Notes: generated from the letters alone by a model not told the origin. A stretch of DNA of 64,000 nt from an uncultured Thermoanaerobaculia bacterium (GCA_951812325.1 OX638294.1:2830859-2894858); one strand, 5' to 3'; counted from the stretch's first letter, positions 26,309 through 37,290 are shown. A program made the numbers and translations.

Positions 26309-27282
26309 TGCGACCCTTCAGCTACGCGGCGCCCGCGACGGTTGAGCAGGCGGTGAGCCTGCTGGAAGTTGAGGGCAGCGAGGTTCTCGCGGGCGGAACG
26401 GACCTCCTGAGCCTGCTCAAGGACGATGTCGAGCGGGTCGAGCGGCTGGTCGCGCTGCGCGGTATCGGAGACCTGTCCGGCGTCGAGGTCGCTGGCGGCC
26501 GGCTCCGGATCGGTTCGATGACGACGTTGCAGGAGCTGCGGGACCATGCCGAAGCGATGGCCGCCGTGCCGGCGCTCGGAACCGCGATCGACGGTGTGGC
26601 CAGTGCGCAGTTGCGGGCCATGGGCACCGTCGGCGGCGATCTGCTGCAGCGTCCCCGCTGCTGGTATTACCGGCGGGGTTTCGGTCTGCTGGCTCTGGCC
26701 CCGGATGGCGGGTCGATGGTCGAAGCAGGCGACAACCGCTACCACGCGATCTTCCCGCAGGGCGACGCGCGCTTCGTCAGTCCCTCCAGCCTGGCGCCGC
26801 TCCTGGTCGCCCTCGGGGCGGAGGCGACGGTCCACGGACCGGACGGTGAGCGGCGCGTGCCGGTCGAGGCGCTGTACCGGACACCGCGGGCTGAAGGAGA
26901 GCGGGAGAACACGTTGGGGCCCGGCGAGCTGCTGGTCGAGGTGACGGCAAGTGTCGGCGCTGCCCGCTCGGCGGTCTACGAGGTCCGGCAGCGCCGGTCC
27001 CTGGACTGGCCGCTGATGGCCGCCGCGGTCTCCCTGCACGGGGAGCTGCCGAGGGTGGACCGGGCCCGGATCGTGCTGGGCCACGCGGCGCCGACTCCCT
27101 GGCTGGCGGCCGCGGCCGGTGACCTGCTGACCGGCGGCGAGCTGACGCCGGAACGGATCGAGGAGGCGGCGCGGGCGGCCGTGGAGGGCGCCCGGCCGAT
27201 GAGCGGCAATCGGTACAAGGTACAACTTGCCACGGTTGCGGTGAGGCGGGGACTGCAACGGGCCGCCGGCATGGAGGCTTGA
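26308..27282 (+). CDS. Molybdenum hydroxylase, FAD-binding medium subunit
   Basis: FAD subunit of the three-part enzyme. It is 324 aa from ATG 26308, overlapping the large-subunit stop (TGATG). FAD loop motifs are VLAGGTDLLSLLKD and LRAMGTVGGDLLQRPRCWYY. In PaoB/YagS relatives, the segment after this motif carries extra cysteines for a [4Fe-4S] cluster. Here only Cys in RPRCWYYRR remains, the expected positions reading FGLLALAPDGGS, so that cluster is probably absent. The C-terminal domain (LDWPLMAAAVSL) is CO-dehydrogenase-flavoprotein-like. Confidence 0.9.
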   Translation: MRPFSYAAPATVEQAVSLLEVEGSEVLAGGTDLLSLLKDDVERVERLVALRGIGDLSGVEVAGGRLRIGSMTTLQELRDHAEAMAAVPALGTAIDGVASAQLRAMGTVGGDLLQRPRCWYYRRGFGLLALAPDGGSMVEAGDNRYHAIFPQGDARFVSPSSLAPLLVALGAEATVHGPDGERRVPVEALYRTPRAEGERENTLGPGELLVEVTASVGAARSAVYEVRQRRSLDWPLMAAAVSLHGELPRVDRARIVLGHAAPTPWLAAAAGDLLTGGELTPERIEEAARAAVEGARPMSGNRYKVQLATVAVRRGLQRAAGMEA

Positions 27283-27286
27283 CGCG

Positions 27287-27547
27287 ATGGCGGACCGACT
27301 GGCCGGGGGCGTGACCCCGGAACTTTGCCGAAGGCTGCGTTGGAAGACGATGTTCATGACCCTTGCTCCGCCGCCTCCTGACGCCGACGTCGATCCGCAG
27401 CACGAGATCGACGACGGTTTCGTCTGGTGTACCCACAACATGAACTGCCTCGGGCCCGACGGCGCGGTAGCGTCCAGGGAAACCTGCCGGCAGGGCCGCG
27501 GTTGCTTCGAGCGCCACGGCCGGGACGATGGAGACCCGCCGACATGA
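27287..27547 (+). CDS. Small Cys-rich protein of unknown function
   Basis: The protein is 86 aa from ATG 27287, only 4 nt after the FAD subunit, so almost surely in the same transcript. After a hydrophilic N-terminus there is a compact block of four cysteines: VWCTHNMNCLGPDG and SRETCRQGRGCFERHG. The spacing (CxxxxxC, then CxxxxxC) suggests metal or Fe-S binding, or a disulfide pair. No signal peptide is present. I do not recognise the family. The location suggests a role in maturation or regulation of the molybdenum hydroxylase. Confidence 0.6.
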   Translation: MADRLAGGVTPELCRRLRWKTMFMTLAPPPPDADVDPQHEIDDGFVWCTHNMNCLGPDGAVASRETCRQGRGCFERHGRDDGDPPT

Positions 27548-27630
27548 AATCTGTCGAGATGCAACGCGTGAACGGCGGCCCTGGTCGTCGCGTTTCCGGA
27601 TCGGGGAACTCCCACAGGACCGGATCCGTG

Positions 27631-28299
27631 ATGCAACGCGGCGTGAAGGCGGCCCTGCTCGTCGCGGCGGGTCTGCTCCTGCCCGCCGTGGCGTCGGGCG
27701 CCGGGGTCGGGATCTCGGGCGCTTACGTCGAAGCGCGAACCGCCGATGTCTACACCGGGCCGTGCTTCGCCAACTCGGAGGTCGGGCTGGTCGGCAACGA
27801 GGCGATCATGGCCTGGCGGGTCGACAGCGGCGGCTGGGACGGGGTCGATCTGGAGGGGCTTTCGGTGCTTGCCGTCGTCCGCTCCGAAGCGACACTTGGC
27901 GATCCGTATGCCGATTCCGATGCCGCGGAGTCGGTCCTCATCGTCGACGCGAATGCAGACTCCTCGCAGAGGCGGGCGCTCGAAGGATTCGCCCGCGGGA
28001 TGGCCGGTGAGTTGCTTGCCGAGGTCGCCCTGGTCCAGGCCGCCGAGGTCGACTTCGACGTCCTGGCCAACGGCGCCGCGTCGGTGACTGCCGGCGGGCT
28101 CGCGGCGCTCCGCACCAGGCCGCTCGATCACCGGGATCACCTGTGCGGGAACGAAACGGTCTTCTACCCGCCCCTGGCTCCGACGGACGCGGCGGCGCCG
28201 GGAGTCGCCCTCGAGCACACCTGGCGGGGAGAAGGCCTGGGAGCCACCTGGAAGAGCCCCGGCAAGCGCAGTACCTTCGTGGGCCGATTCAGCCGCTAG
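27631..28299 (+). CDS. Exported DUF1326-like protein
   Basis: The protein is 222 aa from ATG 27631 (MQRGVKAALLVAAGLLLPAV), which begins a clean signal peptide ending near ASGAG; an in-frame ATG at 27544 would place 29 polar residues before it. The mature part starts ISGAYVEARTADVYTGPCFAN and contains MAWRVDSGGWDGVDLEGLSVLAVV, resembling DUF1326. The biochemical role of that family is unknown to me. It follows the Cys-rich gene by 83 nt and may belong to the same operon. The assignment rests on recalled pattern only. Confidence 0.6.
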   Translation: MQRGVKAALLVAAGLLLPAVASGAGVGISGAYVEARTADVYTGPCFANSEVGLVGNEAIMAWRVDSGGWDGVDLEGLSVLAVVRSEATLGDPYADSDAAESVLIVDANADSSQRRALEGFARGMAGELLAEVALVQAAEVDFDVLANGAASVTAGGLAALRTRPLDHRDHLCGNETVFYPPLAPTDAAAPGVALEHTWRGEGLGATWKSPGKRSTFVGRFSR

Positions 28300-28502
28300 C
28301 AGCCGTCTTGAAAACAAGGATGCTCACCTCTCGTTGGACAGCGCTTGAGGGGGTCCCGGTTCGTTGGAGTCAGACAGTTCCGAGGCTCGGCCACGTTGGG
28401 GAGGACGGTTGCGGCCAGACTGCTGGAGCCGGTCTCTTCCTTGGCTCCTTCGGCCTGTGAGGATCTCCATCTGGCCAGGCGGCCGCCCCTCAGGTGGACG
28501 CG

Positions 28503-28850
28503 ATGATCATCAATAAGCAACAGATCGGGAATTGCAGCCTTCTGGCGGTCGAGGGCGTGATCAGGCTGGGGCAGAGCGCGCGTTTTCTGGCCGAGGCGCT
28601 GAAGCGGAGCCTGGCGGAAGGCGACGGCCATGTCCTGCTCGATCTCTCCGAGGTGAACTACATGGACTCGACCGGCATCGGCGAGCTGGTCGGCCATCTG
28701 GTTCGGCTCCGCGCCCAGGAGCGGAAGATGATCCTGATCCAACCCTCCGAGCGGATCAGCCAGTTGTTGACCGTGGCCGGTGTTGCGTCGCTCTTCCCGA
28801 CCTACGACAGCTTGTCGGAAGCCCTGGCAGCCGAGGCTGGCGAGACCTGA
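28503..28850 (+). CDS. STAS-domain anti-sigma factor antagonist
   Basis: Partner-switching protein of the SpoIIAA/RsbV type. The protein is 115 aa from ATG 28503; GTG 28494 in frame is an alternative. The STAS fold is seen in NCSLLAVEGVIRLGQSARF and VLLDLSEVNYMDSTGIGELV, with the phospho-acceptor Ser in MDSTGIG. No anti-sigma kinase or sigma factor gene lies next to it, so its partner is elsewhere. The 200-nt gap upstream (28300-28502) shows no gene, and the 173 nt downstream to cdd show nothing either. Confidence 0.88.
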   Translation: MIINKQQIGNCSLLAVEGVIRLGQSARFLAEALKRSLAEGDGHVLLDLSEVNYMDSTGIGELVGHLVRLRAQERKMILIQPSERISQLLTVAGVASLFPTYDSLSEALAAEAGET

Positions 28851-29023
28851 AACTCCTCCCGGGCGCCCGTGTCGGCGCCCATCGCAGCCTGACCGCCGTT
28901 CCTGCCGCCACGGGTTCCTGCGCGTCTCTCGCGGGCGGGCGACGGGTTCGGGTGACCCGCTACGGAAGGTGCAACGGCCCCTTCGAGGCGGCGCTGGCGG
29001 CAGCAGCCGGTCGACCGGGGGGT

Positions 29024-29524
29024 TCAGTCAACCCCGCGCGGGTTGGTGTCGGTTGCCGCGGGTTTCCGGGCCTCCAGAACAAAGGGATCGGGCAGCAGCT
29101 CCCGGAGTGTGAAGCGCCTCCAGTTGCCGGCCTCCCCGCTGCCGGCGGCGACCGATACGACGGGCAGGTCGCTGGAGAACTCTGCCAGCGCGTCGCGGCA
29201 CTGGCCGCAGGGCGCGCACGGCGGCGCGGCGCCGGTGACGATGGCCAGCGCCTGGAATGACGTCCGCCCGTCCGCGACCGCGGCCGACAGCGCTCCCCGT
29301 TCGGCACAGAGAGTCAGGCCGAGCACCCGGTTCTCGACGTTGCAGCCGCCGTAGATGCGCCCGTCCCCAGCCATCAGGGCCGCGCCCACGCGGAAACCGC
29401 TGTACGGGGCATGGGCTCGTTCGCGGCTGCGGGCCGCAACGTCGATCAGGGCTTCCCAGTCGATGCCCTCCCGGGTGGCGGCGTGCTCCGGGTTCGGCGT
29501 GTGGAAGCGAGGCTGCCCGCTCAT
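29024..29524 (-). CDS. cdd: Cytidine deaminase
   Basis: Zinc enzyme that converts cytidine and deoxycytidine to uridines in pyrimidine salvage. It is 166 aa from ATG 29524. Substrate motif NVENRVLGLTLCAERGAL gives the first zinc Cys and the catalytic Glu, and PCAPCGQCRDAL gives the other two Cys ligands. The N-terminal 25 residues and C-terminal 20 extend slightly beyond the family core. It is divergent from icd. An extended -10 ending 7 nt before the ATG predicts a leaderless mRNA. Confidence 0.95.
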   Translation of the reverse strand: MSGQPRFHTPNPEHAATREGIDWEALIDVAARSRERAHAPYSGFRVGAALMAGDGRIYGGCNVENRVLGLTLCAERGALSAAVADGRTSFQALAIVTGAAPPCAPCGQCRDALAEFSSDLPVVSVAAGSGEAGNWRRFTLRELLPDPFVLEARKPAATDTNPRGVD

Positions 29525-29531
29525 CGACCGG

Positions 29532-29561
29532 ACCCTAGCAGTCCGTGGTCTGTGATACCGT
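29532..29561. promoter_or_regulatory. Divergent -10 elements of cdd and icd
   Basis: On the minus strand, TGCTAGGGT (29540-29532) ends 7 nt before the cdd ATG. On the plus strand, TGATACCGT (29553-29561) lies about 100 nt before the icd start. Both fit TGN-TANNNT and are only 12 bp apart, so RNA polymerases at the two promoters would interfere sterically. Confidence 0.4.
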
Positions 29562-29663
29562 GCCTCGCGCTTTGGCTGTCAGACTTCGTGTCGTGCCTAC
29601 GTGCGTGACTCCTATTGATCGCGGTCCGTCACCAATCTCGATGCCGGTTCGCAAGTCCGTGAG

Positions 29664-30917
<1,254 letters not shown>

Positions 30918-31052
30918 CGCCGCCAGACCGGTCGCAGCCTCCATGTCCGGCCCCAGCCGCCACCTCGCCAACCCGCGCCTCCCCGGGACAAGGCAGCCGC
31001 GCCGCCCGCTGCGCAGCGTTCGGCGCCGCAAGCTCCCGGCCAGGGCCAACCC

Positions 31053-32243
<1,191 letters not shown>

Positions 32244-32256
32244 GGAGCCGGAGACG

Positions 32257-33129
32257 ATGTCGATCCTCGTTGACAGGGACACGCGCCTGATCGTGCAGGG
32301 CATCACCGGTCGCGAAGGCCTGTTCCATGCGATGGGCTGCCGTGACTACGGCACGCAGGTCGTGGGCGGCGTGACGCCCGGCAAGGGCGGCAGCACCGTG
32401 GAGGGCTTCCCGGTGTGGGACTCTGTCCGCAAGGCGCGGGATGCCGCGGATTGCAACGCCACCCTCATCTTCGTGCCGCCCCCGTTCGCGGCCGACGCGA
32501 TCATGGAGGCCGCCGACGCCGGCGTCGAGTTGATCGTCTGCATCACGGAAGGCATCCCGGTGAGCGACATGGTGCGGATCAAGAGCTTCCTGGCGGGCCG
32601 CAACAGCCGCCTGCTGGGACCGAACTGTCCGGGCCTGATCACGCCGGGAGAAGCGAAGGTCGGCATCATGCCGGGGCACATCCACGCGCGGGGCAACGTC
32701 GGCGTGATCAGCCGCAGCGGCACGCTGACCTACGAAGCCGTATGGCAACTCACGAACGAGGGGCTCGGCCAGACGACGTGCGTTGGCATCGGCGGCGATC
32801 CGATCAACGGCACAAGCTTCATCGACGTGCTCTCGCTGTTCGCCGCAGACGAGAAGACGGAGGCGATCGTCCTGATCGGCGAGATCGGCGGCACCGCGGA
32901 AGAGGAGGCGGCAGCCTGGATTCGGCGGCGCCTGGACATCCCGGTGGTCGGCTTCATCGCCGGCGCGACCGCACCGCCGGGCCGGCGGATGGGCCACGCC
33001 GGCGCGATCGTCGCCGGCGGCAAGGGAACGGCCGCGGAGAAGAAGAAGGCGCTGGAAGCGGCCGGGGTCCTCGTGGTCGACTCGCCGGCCGAGATGGGGG
33101 CGCGGGTCGCCGGGGCTCTCGCCTCCTGA
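32257..33129 (+). CDS. sucD: Succinyl-CoA synthetase alpha subunit
   Basis: CoA-binding half of succinyl-CoA synthetase. It is 290 aa from ATG 32257 ([18 protein letters not shown]). Motifs are the CoA-binding [39 protein letters not shown] and [12 protein letters not shown]. The phospho-His lies in [17 protein letters not shown]. It is coupled to sucC and followed 16 nt later by ndk. Confidence 0.97.
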   Translation: MSILVDRDTRLIVQGITGREGLFHAMGCRDYGTQVVGGVTPGKGGSTVEGFPVWDSVRKARDAADCNATLIFVPPPFAADAIMEAADAGVELIVCITEGIPVSDMVRIKSFLAGRNSRLLGPNCPGLITPGEAKVGIMPGHIHARGNVGVISRSGTLTYEAVWQLTNEGLGQTTCVGIGGDPINGTSFIDVLSLFAADEKTEAIVLIGEIGGTAEEEAAAWIRRRLDIPVVGFIAGATAPPGRRMGHAGAIVAGGKGTAAEKKKALEAAGVLVVDSPAEMGARVAGALAS

Positions 33130-33145
33130 AGGAGGCGCTTCGTCA

Positions 33146-33598
33146 ATGGGAGATCGCTCGAGGATGGAAGAGACACTGACGATCATCAAGCCGGACGCCG
33201 TGCGTGCGGGACACACCGGCCGGATCATCGCCCACCTCGAGGATGCGGGGTTCACGGTCCAGGCGATCCGGCGGTTGCGGCTTACCCAGGCGCAGGCCGA
33301 GGCCTTCTACGCCGTGCATCGTGAGCGGCCCTTCTTCGCCGACCTGGTCGCCTTCATGACCAGCGGTCCGGCGGTGGCACTGGCGCTCTCTCGCGAGAAC
33401 GCCGTCGCCCGCCTGCGCGACACGATGGGCGCGACGGACTCCACCCGGGCAGCGCCCGGCACGATCCGAAACCTCTACGGCACCGACATCCAGAACAACG
33501 CGATCCACGGCAGCGATTCACCCGGGAACGCGGCAATCGAGCGCGCGTTCTTCTTCGCCGGCTGCGATATGGTCGGGCCTGCGCGGATTCCTCGCTAG
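33146..33598 (+). CDS. ndk: Nucleoside diphosphate kinase
   Basis: Transfers gamma-phosphate between nucleotides through a phospho-His intermediate. It is 150 aa from ATG 33146, with GGAGG 10 nt upstream; ATG 33164 (MEETLTIIKPDAV) is the more family-like alternative. The catalytic His is in NAIHGSDSPGNAAIERAFFF. It follows sucCD, an arrangement seen in other bacteria, and so can use the GTP or ATP made by succinyl-CoA synthetase. Confidence 0.96.
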   Translation: MGDRSRMEETLTIIKPDAVRAGHTGRIIAHLEDAGFTVQAIRRLRLTQAQAEAFYAVHRERPFFADLVAFMTSGPAVALALSRENAVARLRDTMGATDSTRAAPGTIRNLYGTDIQNNAIHGSDSPGNAAIERAFFFAGCDMVGPARIPR

Positions 33599-33732
33599 CC
33601 CCTACGCTGCTTCACTCTCGTGGCTATTGGTCGGAGCGATGCCGTTCTCGGAGGCCCTGAAGCCGCCTTGCGGTGCGCGCGAGCGATCGCTGACGCCTTG
33701 GTCGATCAGCGCCGTGCAGGGTTGATCTTCGA

Positions 33733-33823
33733 GTGTTCTCCAATAGAGAAATGAGCGTGGAGCGGCTGCGGTAGAGAGGCTTCGATCCGGTTCGGTTCAG
33801 GGGTTGGTTTCTGGAAGCGGCAG
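33733..33823. repeat. Dispersed repeat, copy 2
   Basis: This 91-nt stretch matches 16209-16298 at about 85%, from GTGTTCTCCAATAGAGAAATG to CTGGAAGCGGCAG. The 134 nt before it (33599-33732) hold only a short open stretch ending in GLIFECSPIEK, possibly the tail of a lost gene; no start or full gene is seen there. Confidence 0.7.
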
Positions 33824-33840
33824 ACGGTTCCGTACCGTCT
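33822..33840 (+). other. Hairpin after repeat copy 2
   Basis: AGACGGT and ACCGTCT pair over a TCCGT loop, forming a 7-bp stem directly at the repeat edge. It could terminate transcription from ndk or cap the leader of the next gene. Confidence 0.4.
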
Positions 33841-33853
33841 GGAGGCACCCAAT

Positions 33854-33889
33854 TGGCTACAGAAGCAAGACTGGCTACAGAAGCAAGAC
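33854..33889. repeat. 18-bp perfect tandem duplication
   Basis: TGGCTACAGAAGCAAGAC occurs twice head to tail in the leader of the following gene, just before a GGGGGAGG ribosome-binding site. Confidence 0.8.
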
Positions 33890-33909
33890 TTGGGGGAGGT
33901 TGTAGAAGT

Positions 33910-34938
33910 ATGAGGCATGGTCTTCCACTTGTGACGAGCCTGCTGGCCGTGGTCCTGTTGGCGCCGCCAATGGAAGGACAGGGACCACCGGACGAGGTCC
34001 TGGAACTGCACTGGATCTCGGCGGCAAGGGCTCTTGACGAGGAGATTCCGGACAGCGTGCATCCGAGCGAGCGGAAGCTGATCAACGAGCAATCGGAGAA
34101 GTTCCGGGCGACGTTCGGTTCAGCCGCCAGCCACGATCTCCGCGAGGGGCATCTTGCACCCGAGGAGTTCTGCACCGTCAAGGGCATCGGTGCGGGATTC
34201 CTCCTCCTCGGTCCCGACACGGATGGTGAGTTCGGAAGCGGGCTGCTTCTCGCCGAAGTGGCGGTCGTCGCGACCGTGGCGGACATCATCCCCGGTTTCG
34301 GCAGCTTTGCCTGGATTGAGTCCCTCCTGGAGCTCAGCGACGCGGTTCCGCTCCACGGTCGGTCCCCCATCCCCGACTATGTCCTTCTGCCGGTACGGAG
34401 GGTAGTCGCCGAAGACCGCGTGTTCTGTGACGGTTATGGTCCGGAGTTCGACCCGGTCATCGGAACCCGCGTTGTCGTGATCGGCCCTTGGGTCGAGGGC
34501 GTGGTTCCTGTCGGTCCGGGACCGGGAAACTCGACCCTGTTCGCCATCGTGCGGAAAGACGGCGAGTCGCTGCGCTGGTCGCACGGCAGCACCGGCCCCG
34601 ACAACCTCGTTGATCTGCAATGGCGTGTGGAAGAGGCTGTCCGCGGCAACCTCTTCAAGCTGACATCGCATCTGGCCCGGCTCAGAGAAGGCGCGGAGGA
34701 ACGCGGGCAGTTTGGGGTTGAATGGTCGCGACGAACGAGGCGGGGCTGCCGCCTTGTCGCCGTCGACGAGGAAAGCGGAGAACAAACCGAGATATGCATC
34801 GGCTCCAACGCAACCGCAGCGGCGAAGGCGCGATTCCGGAAAGCCTGGCAGCAGCAATGCGCTGACGGTGGAGAAGACCCGTTCGTTGAAGTGTTGTCGG
34901 GCGACGAGCGGACCAAGGCGAGCATCTGCAACCGATGA
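33910..34938 (+). CDS. Exported protein of unknown function
   Basis: The protein is 342 aa from ATG 33910 (MRHGLPLVTSLLAVVLLAPP), a good signal peptide, with GGGGGAGG upstream. The open frame starts at 33853 but only the inner ATG gives a leader peptide. Mature features: a hydrophobic stretch GIGAGFLLLGPDTDGEFG, a helix-rich part VDLQWRVEEAVRGNLF and four or more Cys (EFCTVKG, VFCDGYG, RRGCRLV, TEICIGS). No family is recognised. Base composition is visibly less GC-rich than the core genes around it. The next gene begins 4 nt after the stop, so the two are probably co-transcribed. Confidence 0.65.
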   Translation: MRHGLPLVTSLLAVVLLAPPMEGQGPPDEVLELHWISAARALDEEIPDSVHPSERKLINEQSEKFRATFGSAASHDLREGHLAPEEFCTVKGIGAGFLLLGPDTDGEFGSGLLLAEVAVVATVADIIPGFGSFAWIESLLELSDAVPLHGRSPIPDYVLLPVRRVVAEDRVFCDGYGPEFDPVIGTRVVVIGPWVEGVVPVGPGPGNSTLFAIVRKDGESLRWSHGSTGPDNLVDLQWRVEEAVRGNLFKLTSHLARLREGAEERGQFGVEWSRRTRRGCRLVAVDEESGEQTEICIGSNATAAAKARFRKAWQQQCADGGEDPFVEVLSGDERTKASICNR

Positions 34939-34942
34939 GACG

Positions 34943-35536
34943 ATGAGAAGAGCAGTTGTCTTTCTCGCTCTCGTCACCGGTATTGCCTCAACAGCAGAAG
35001 CCCAGGAAGCCCCTGTCGATTGTACGCCGGGATCCATGTCCGCCCAGTACGGTGGCGCTCTCTCCCGCAATGGCATCTCTCTGATCAGCCCGTCAGGCGA
35101 TCACTTCGTCAGTGACTCCGTGCGCAACGGCGCGATCGGCAAGTGGACGGGGGAGAACGGCTGTGCAGAGAATCAACGGCCTCCGCTGTTCACCAGAGCC
35201 GTCAGTAACACGGAAACGTGGACGGTCAGGCAAGGGCGATACACGGATTTTCCAGACGTAGTCACGAATGTCGAGCGCTACAGAAACGGGGGCACCTGCG
35301 GCGTAGCGCCACTGGGTACCAGCCGGACCATCTACATTTTCGACGAGACGCGCTGCAAGAAAAAGTGGCGCAAGATCGAGATCCTGGCCCATGAACTGGG
35401 TCACGCAATGAGACTCGGTCATGCAAATCAGGATCCGCCCTTACCAGGGCGGGACCGGCAGCTACACGCTGACAGTGACCGCGACCAGTACGGCGACGCC
35501 ACCACCGCCACCGCTGGCAGTGCCGGCCGTTCCTGA
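34943..35536 (+). pseudogene. Secreted metzincin-like peptidase, truncated by frameshift or deletion
   Basis: From ATG 34943, a signal peptide (MRRAVVFLALVTGIASTAEA) leads to a domain ending in the zinc motif HELGHAMRLGH at about residues 150-160. This fits HExxHxxxxxH; the usual Gly at position 8 of the metzincin motif is Arg. Almost at once after the motif the frame turns into low-complexity reading (GRDRQLHADSDRDQYGD), whereas the +1 frame continues as GGTGSYTLTVTAT, the typical end of a secreted-peptidase beta-sandwich. The Met-turn region and the rest of the catalytic domain are missing. I conclude that a deletion or frameshift split a multidomain secreted protease. Confidence 0.6.
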
Positions 35537-36689
35537 TTCCCGGTCTCCGTCAGGCGGCTCCTTCGACACGGTGCTCCCTGCTGCAACCGGAGGCGCCGCA
35601 CCTTACGCATACAGCGTGTCGGGGCTGCCGGCGGGGATCACGTTCGTTGCGTCGACGCGGCGTGCTAGCGGGACGCTTCCGACCGTCACGACCGATACGG
35701 ACTACACGATCACGTACACCGCTACGGACAGTGCAAGCGCCTCTTCGTCCGTGACCTTCGTTGCTACCGTCGTTGCGCCGTCGGCGCCGGCGGTGCCGTC
35801 GGCGCCGGCGTTGAACGGCTCGGTGTCGGGGCGGACGCAGACCCTGACCTGGACGGCGCCTGCCGGCGGCGGGATCACGCGCTACCAGTTGCAGACCAGA
35901 GCATCGGCGGCCCACCCATGGCATTTTACGGGCGCAGGAACGCCGTCGCCGTCGTCCAACATCGGTTCGAGCGTGAGGTCATGGAGCGTGGTCACCCCCT
36001 GGACCCTGGTTCGTCACTATCAGGTGCGGGCGACGAATGCGGTCGGAGACGGCGCCTGGTCCAATGTCGTCGAACTGACAACTCCGCCGGCGGCGCCGCC
36101 GCCGCCGTTGTCAGTGCCGGGAATCCCCAACTTCCGGTTGCCGTCAGGCGGCTCCGTGAGCACGGTGTTCCCGGCGGCAACCGGAGGGACGGTGCCTTAC
36201 GCGTACAGCATGTCGGGACTGCCGCCGGGGATCACGTTCGTCGCGTCGACGCGGCGTGCTAGCGGGACGCTTCCGACCGTCACGACCGAGACGGACTACA
36301 CAATCACGTACACCGCCACGGACAGCGCGAGCGCGTCTGCCAGCGTGACGTTCGTCGCAACGGTGAGAGCGCCTCCGCCCCTTCCGCCACCGCCGTCAGC
36401 ACCGCAGCTCAGCGGGTCGGTTCTGCGGCAGACTCAGTCCCTGTCCTGGACCGCTCCAGCTTCAACGAGCGCGATCACGCGCTATCAGATGCAGACGAGG
36501 AATTCGGCTGCTCACTCCTGGCGGTACACGACGGCGGGTTCGCCCTCGCCGTCGTTGAACTTCAGTTCGAGCGCCAGGTCATGGAGCGTGACCACGCCTT
36601 CGGGTCTTGTCCGCCATTATCGGGTCCGGGCGGCGAGTGCGAACGGGGACGGCGCCTGGTCCAACGTGGTCGAGTTGACCTCGAACTGA
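35421..36689 (+). CDS. Ig/fibronectin-III repeat protein, probable detached C-terminus of the metzincin
   Basis: 422 aa in a frame that overlaps the metzincin end by 116 nt. It has no signal peptide, so it is unlikely to be functional on its own. It begins with the tail of a beta-sandwich (GGTGSYTLTVTATSTATPPP) and then has two copies of a 198-residue unit. Each unit contains a putative-Ig (He_PIG-like) part, YSVSGLPAGITFVASTRRAS, followed by an FN3 part, TQTLTWTAPAGGGITRYQLQ, and DGAWSNVVELTT. Proline-rich linkers separate them. Such modules act in adhesion or substrate binding in secreted proteins. Confidence 0.6.
   Translation: MQIRIRPYQGGTGSYTLTVTATSTATPPPPPLAVPAVPDSRSPSGGSFDTVLPAATGGAAPYAYSVSGLPAGITFVASTRRASGTLPTVTTDTDYTITYTATDSASASSSVTFVATVVAPSAPAVPSAPALNGSVSGRTQTLTWTAPAGGGITRYQLQTRASAAHPWHFTGAGTPSPSSNIGSSVRSWSVVTPWTLVRHYQVRATNAVGDGAWSNVVELTTPPAAPPPPLSVPGIPNFRLPSGGSVSTVFPAATGGTVPYAYSMSGLPPGITFVASTRRASGTLPTVTTETDYTITYTATDSASASASVTFVATVRAPPPLPPPPSAPQLSGSVLRQTQSLSWTAPASTSAITRYQMQTRNSAAHSWRYTTAGSPSPSLNFSSSARSWSVTTPSGLVRHYRVRAASANGDGAWSNVVELTSN
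35518..36689. repeat. Tandem 594-bp duplication encoding Ig/FN3 units
   Basis: The two halves align with a 594-bp offset. For example, GTCGACGCGGCGTGCTAGCG occurs at 35651 and 36245, inside a longer perfectly matching stretch. Divergence is higher in the proline linkers and FN3 part. This is a recent or gene-converted internal duplication. Confidence 0.8.
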
Positions 36690-36877
36690 TGGACGGGGTT
36701 CGCCGGCCGTTCACTCCGTATCGGCTGGAGTCCGGGCGGCCTGTAGCGTGGGTGCGGCGGCGCGCACCGGTCTGACGGCGCGCACGGCCGAGCGGCCGCC
36801 GGCCCGCAACGATCGGGCGCGGGAGACGTAGCAGCCCGTGGCAGAAGTCGTCGTGCGTCCGGAGCCGGACGGTTGGT

Positions 36878-37290
36878 TCAGAGTCGCGGTTGCTCGGTAC
36901 CGAAAGAGACGAAGTTGATTCCGGGTCTCACCTCGAAGCGGTTTCCCAGCCATCGGACGAAGATTCGCCGAATTGACGCTGCAAGGGGCTGCCAAAGCGG
37001 CGTACATCGGCCAGCGAGGGCGCGCCGGAGCGCCGCGGAGCGGCTCTGGAGGGCCCGTGGCGTTCCAACCCCCACGAGCTGACGCATCAGGAGGCCGAGA
37101 TTGAAGCCGCAGCATGAATGCAGACGCGCTTGAGCACATTGCGGCACCCGCGCAGATGCAGTCGCCTCATGCCGCCGGTCTCGAACTGATGAGCGAACGG
37201 TCGTTCGAGGAGTTCGCCACGCTGACGATGCATCCGCTTGCTCCGATCCCCTCGAATCCGTCGACGGTTCGCGTAAACGATTGCCTGCAG
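36878..37290 (-). pseudogene. Remnant of a DDE transposase (C-terminal part), frameshifted
   Basis: The minus strand encodes, in one frame, VYANRRRIRGDRSKRMHRQR and ERPFAHQFETGGMRRLHLRG and, after a frameshift near 37110, CGFNLGLLMRQLVGVGTPRA. Together these match the conserved end of IS1182/IS5-type DDE transposases as I remember them. The N-terminal catalytic part is missing on both sides. Homology stops at about 37290, next to a perfect palindrome that begins the IS110 leader. The 188 nt between 36690 and 36877 hold no recognisable feature. Confidence 0.65.
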
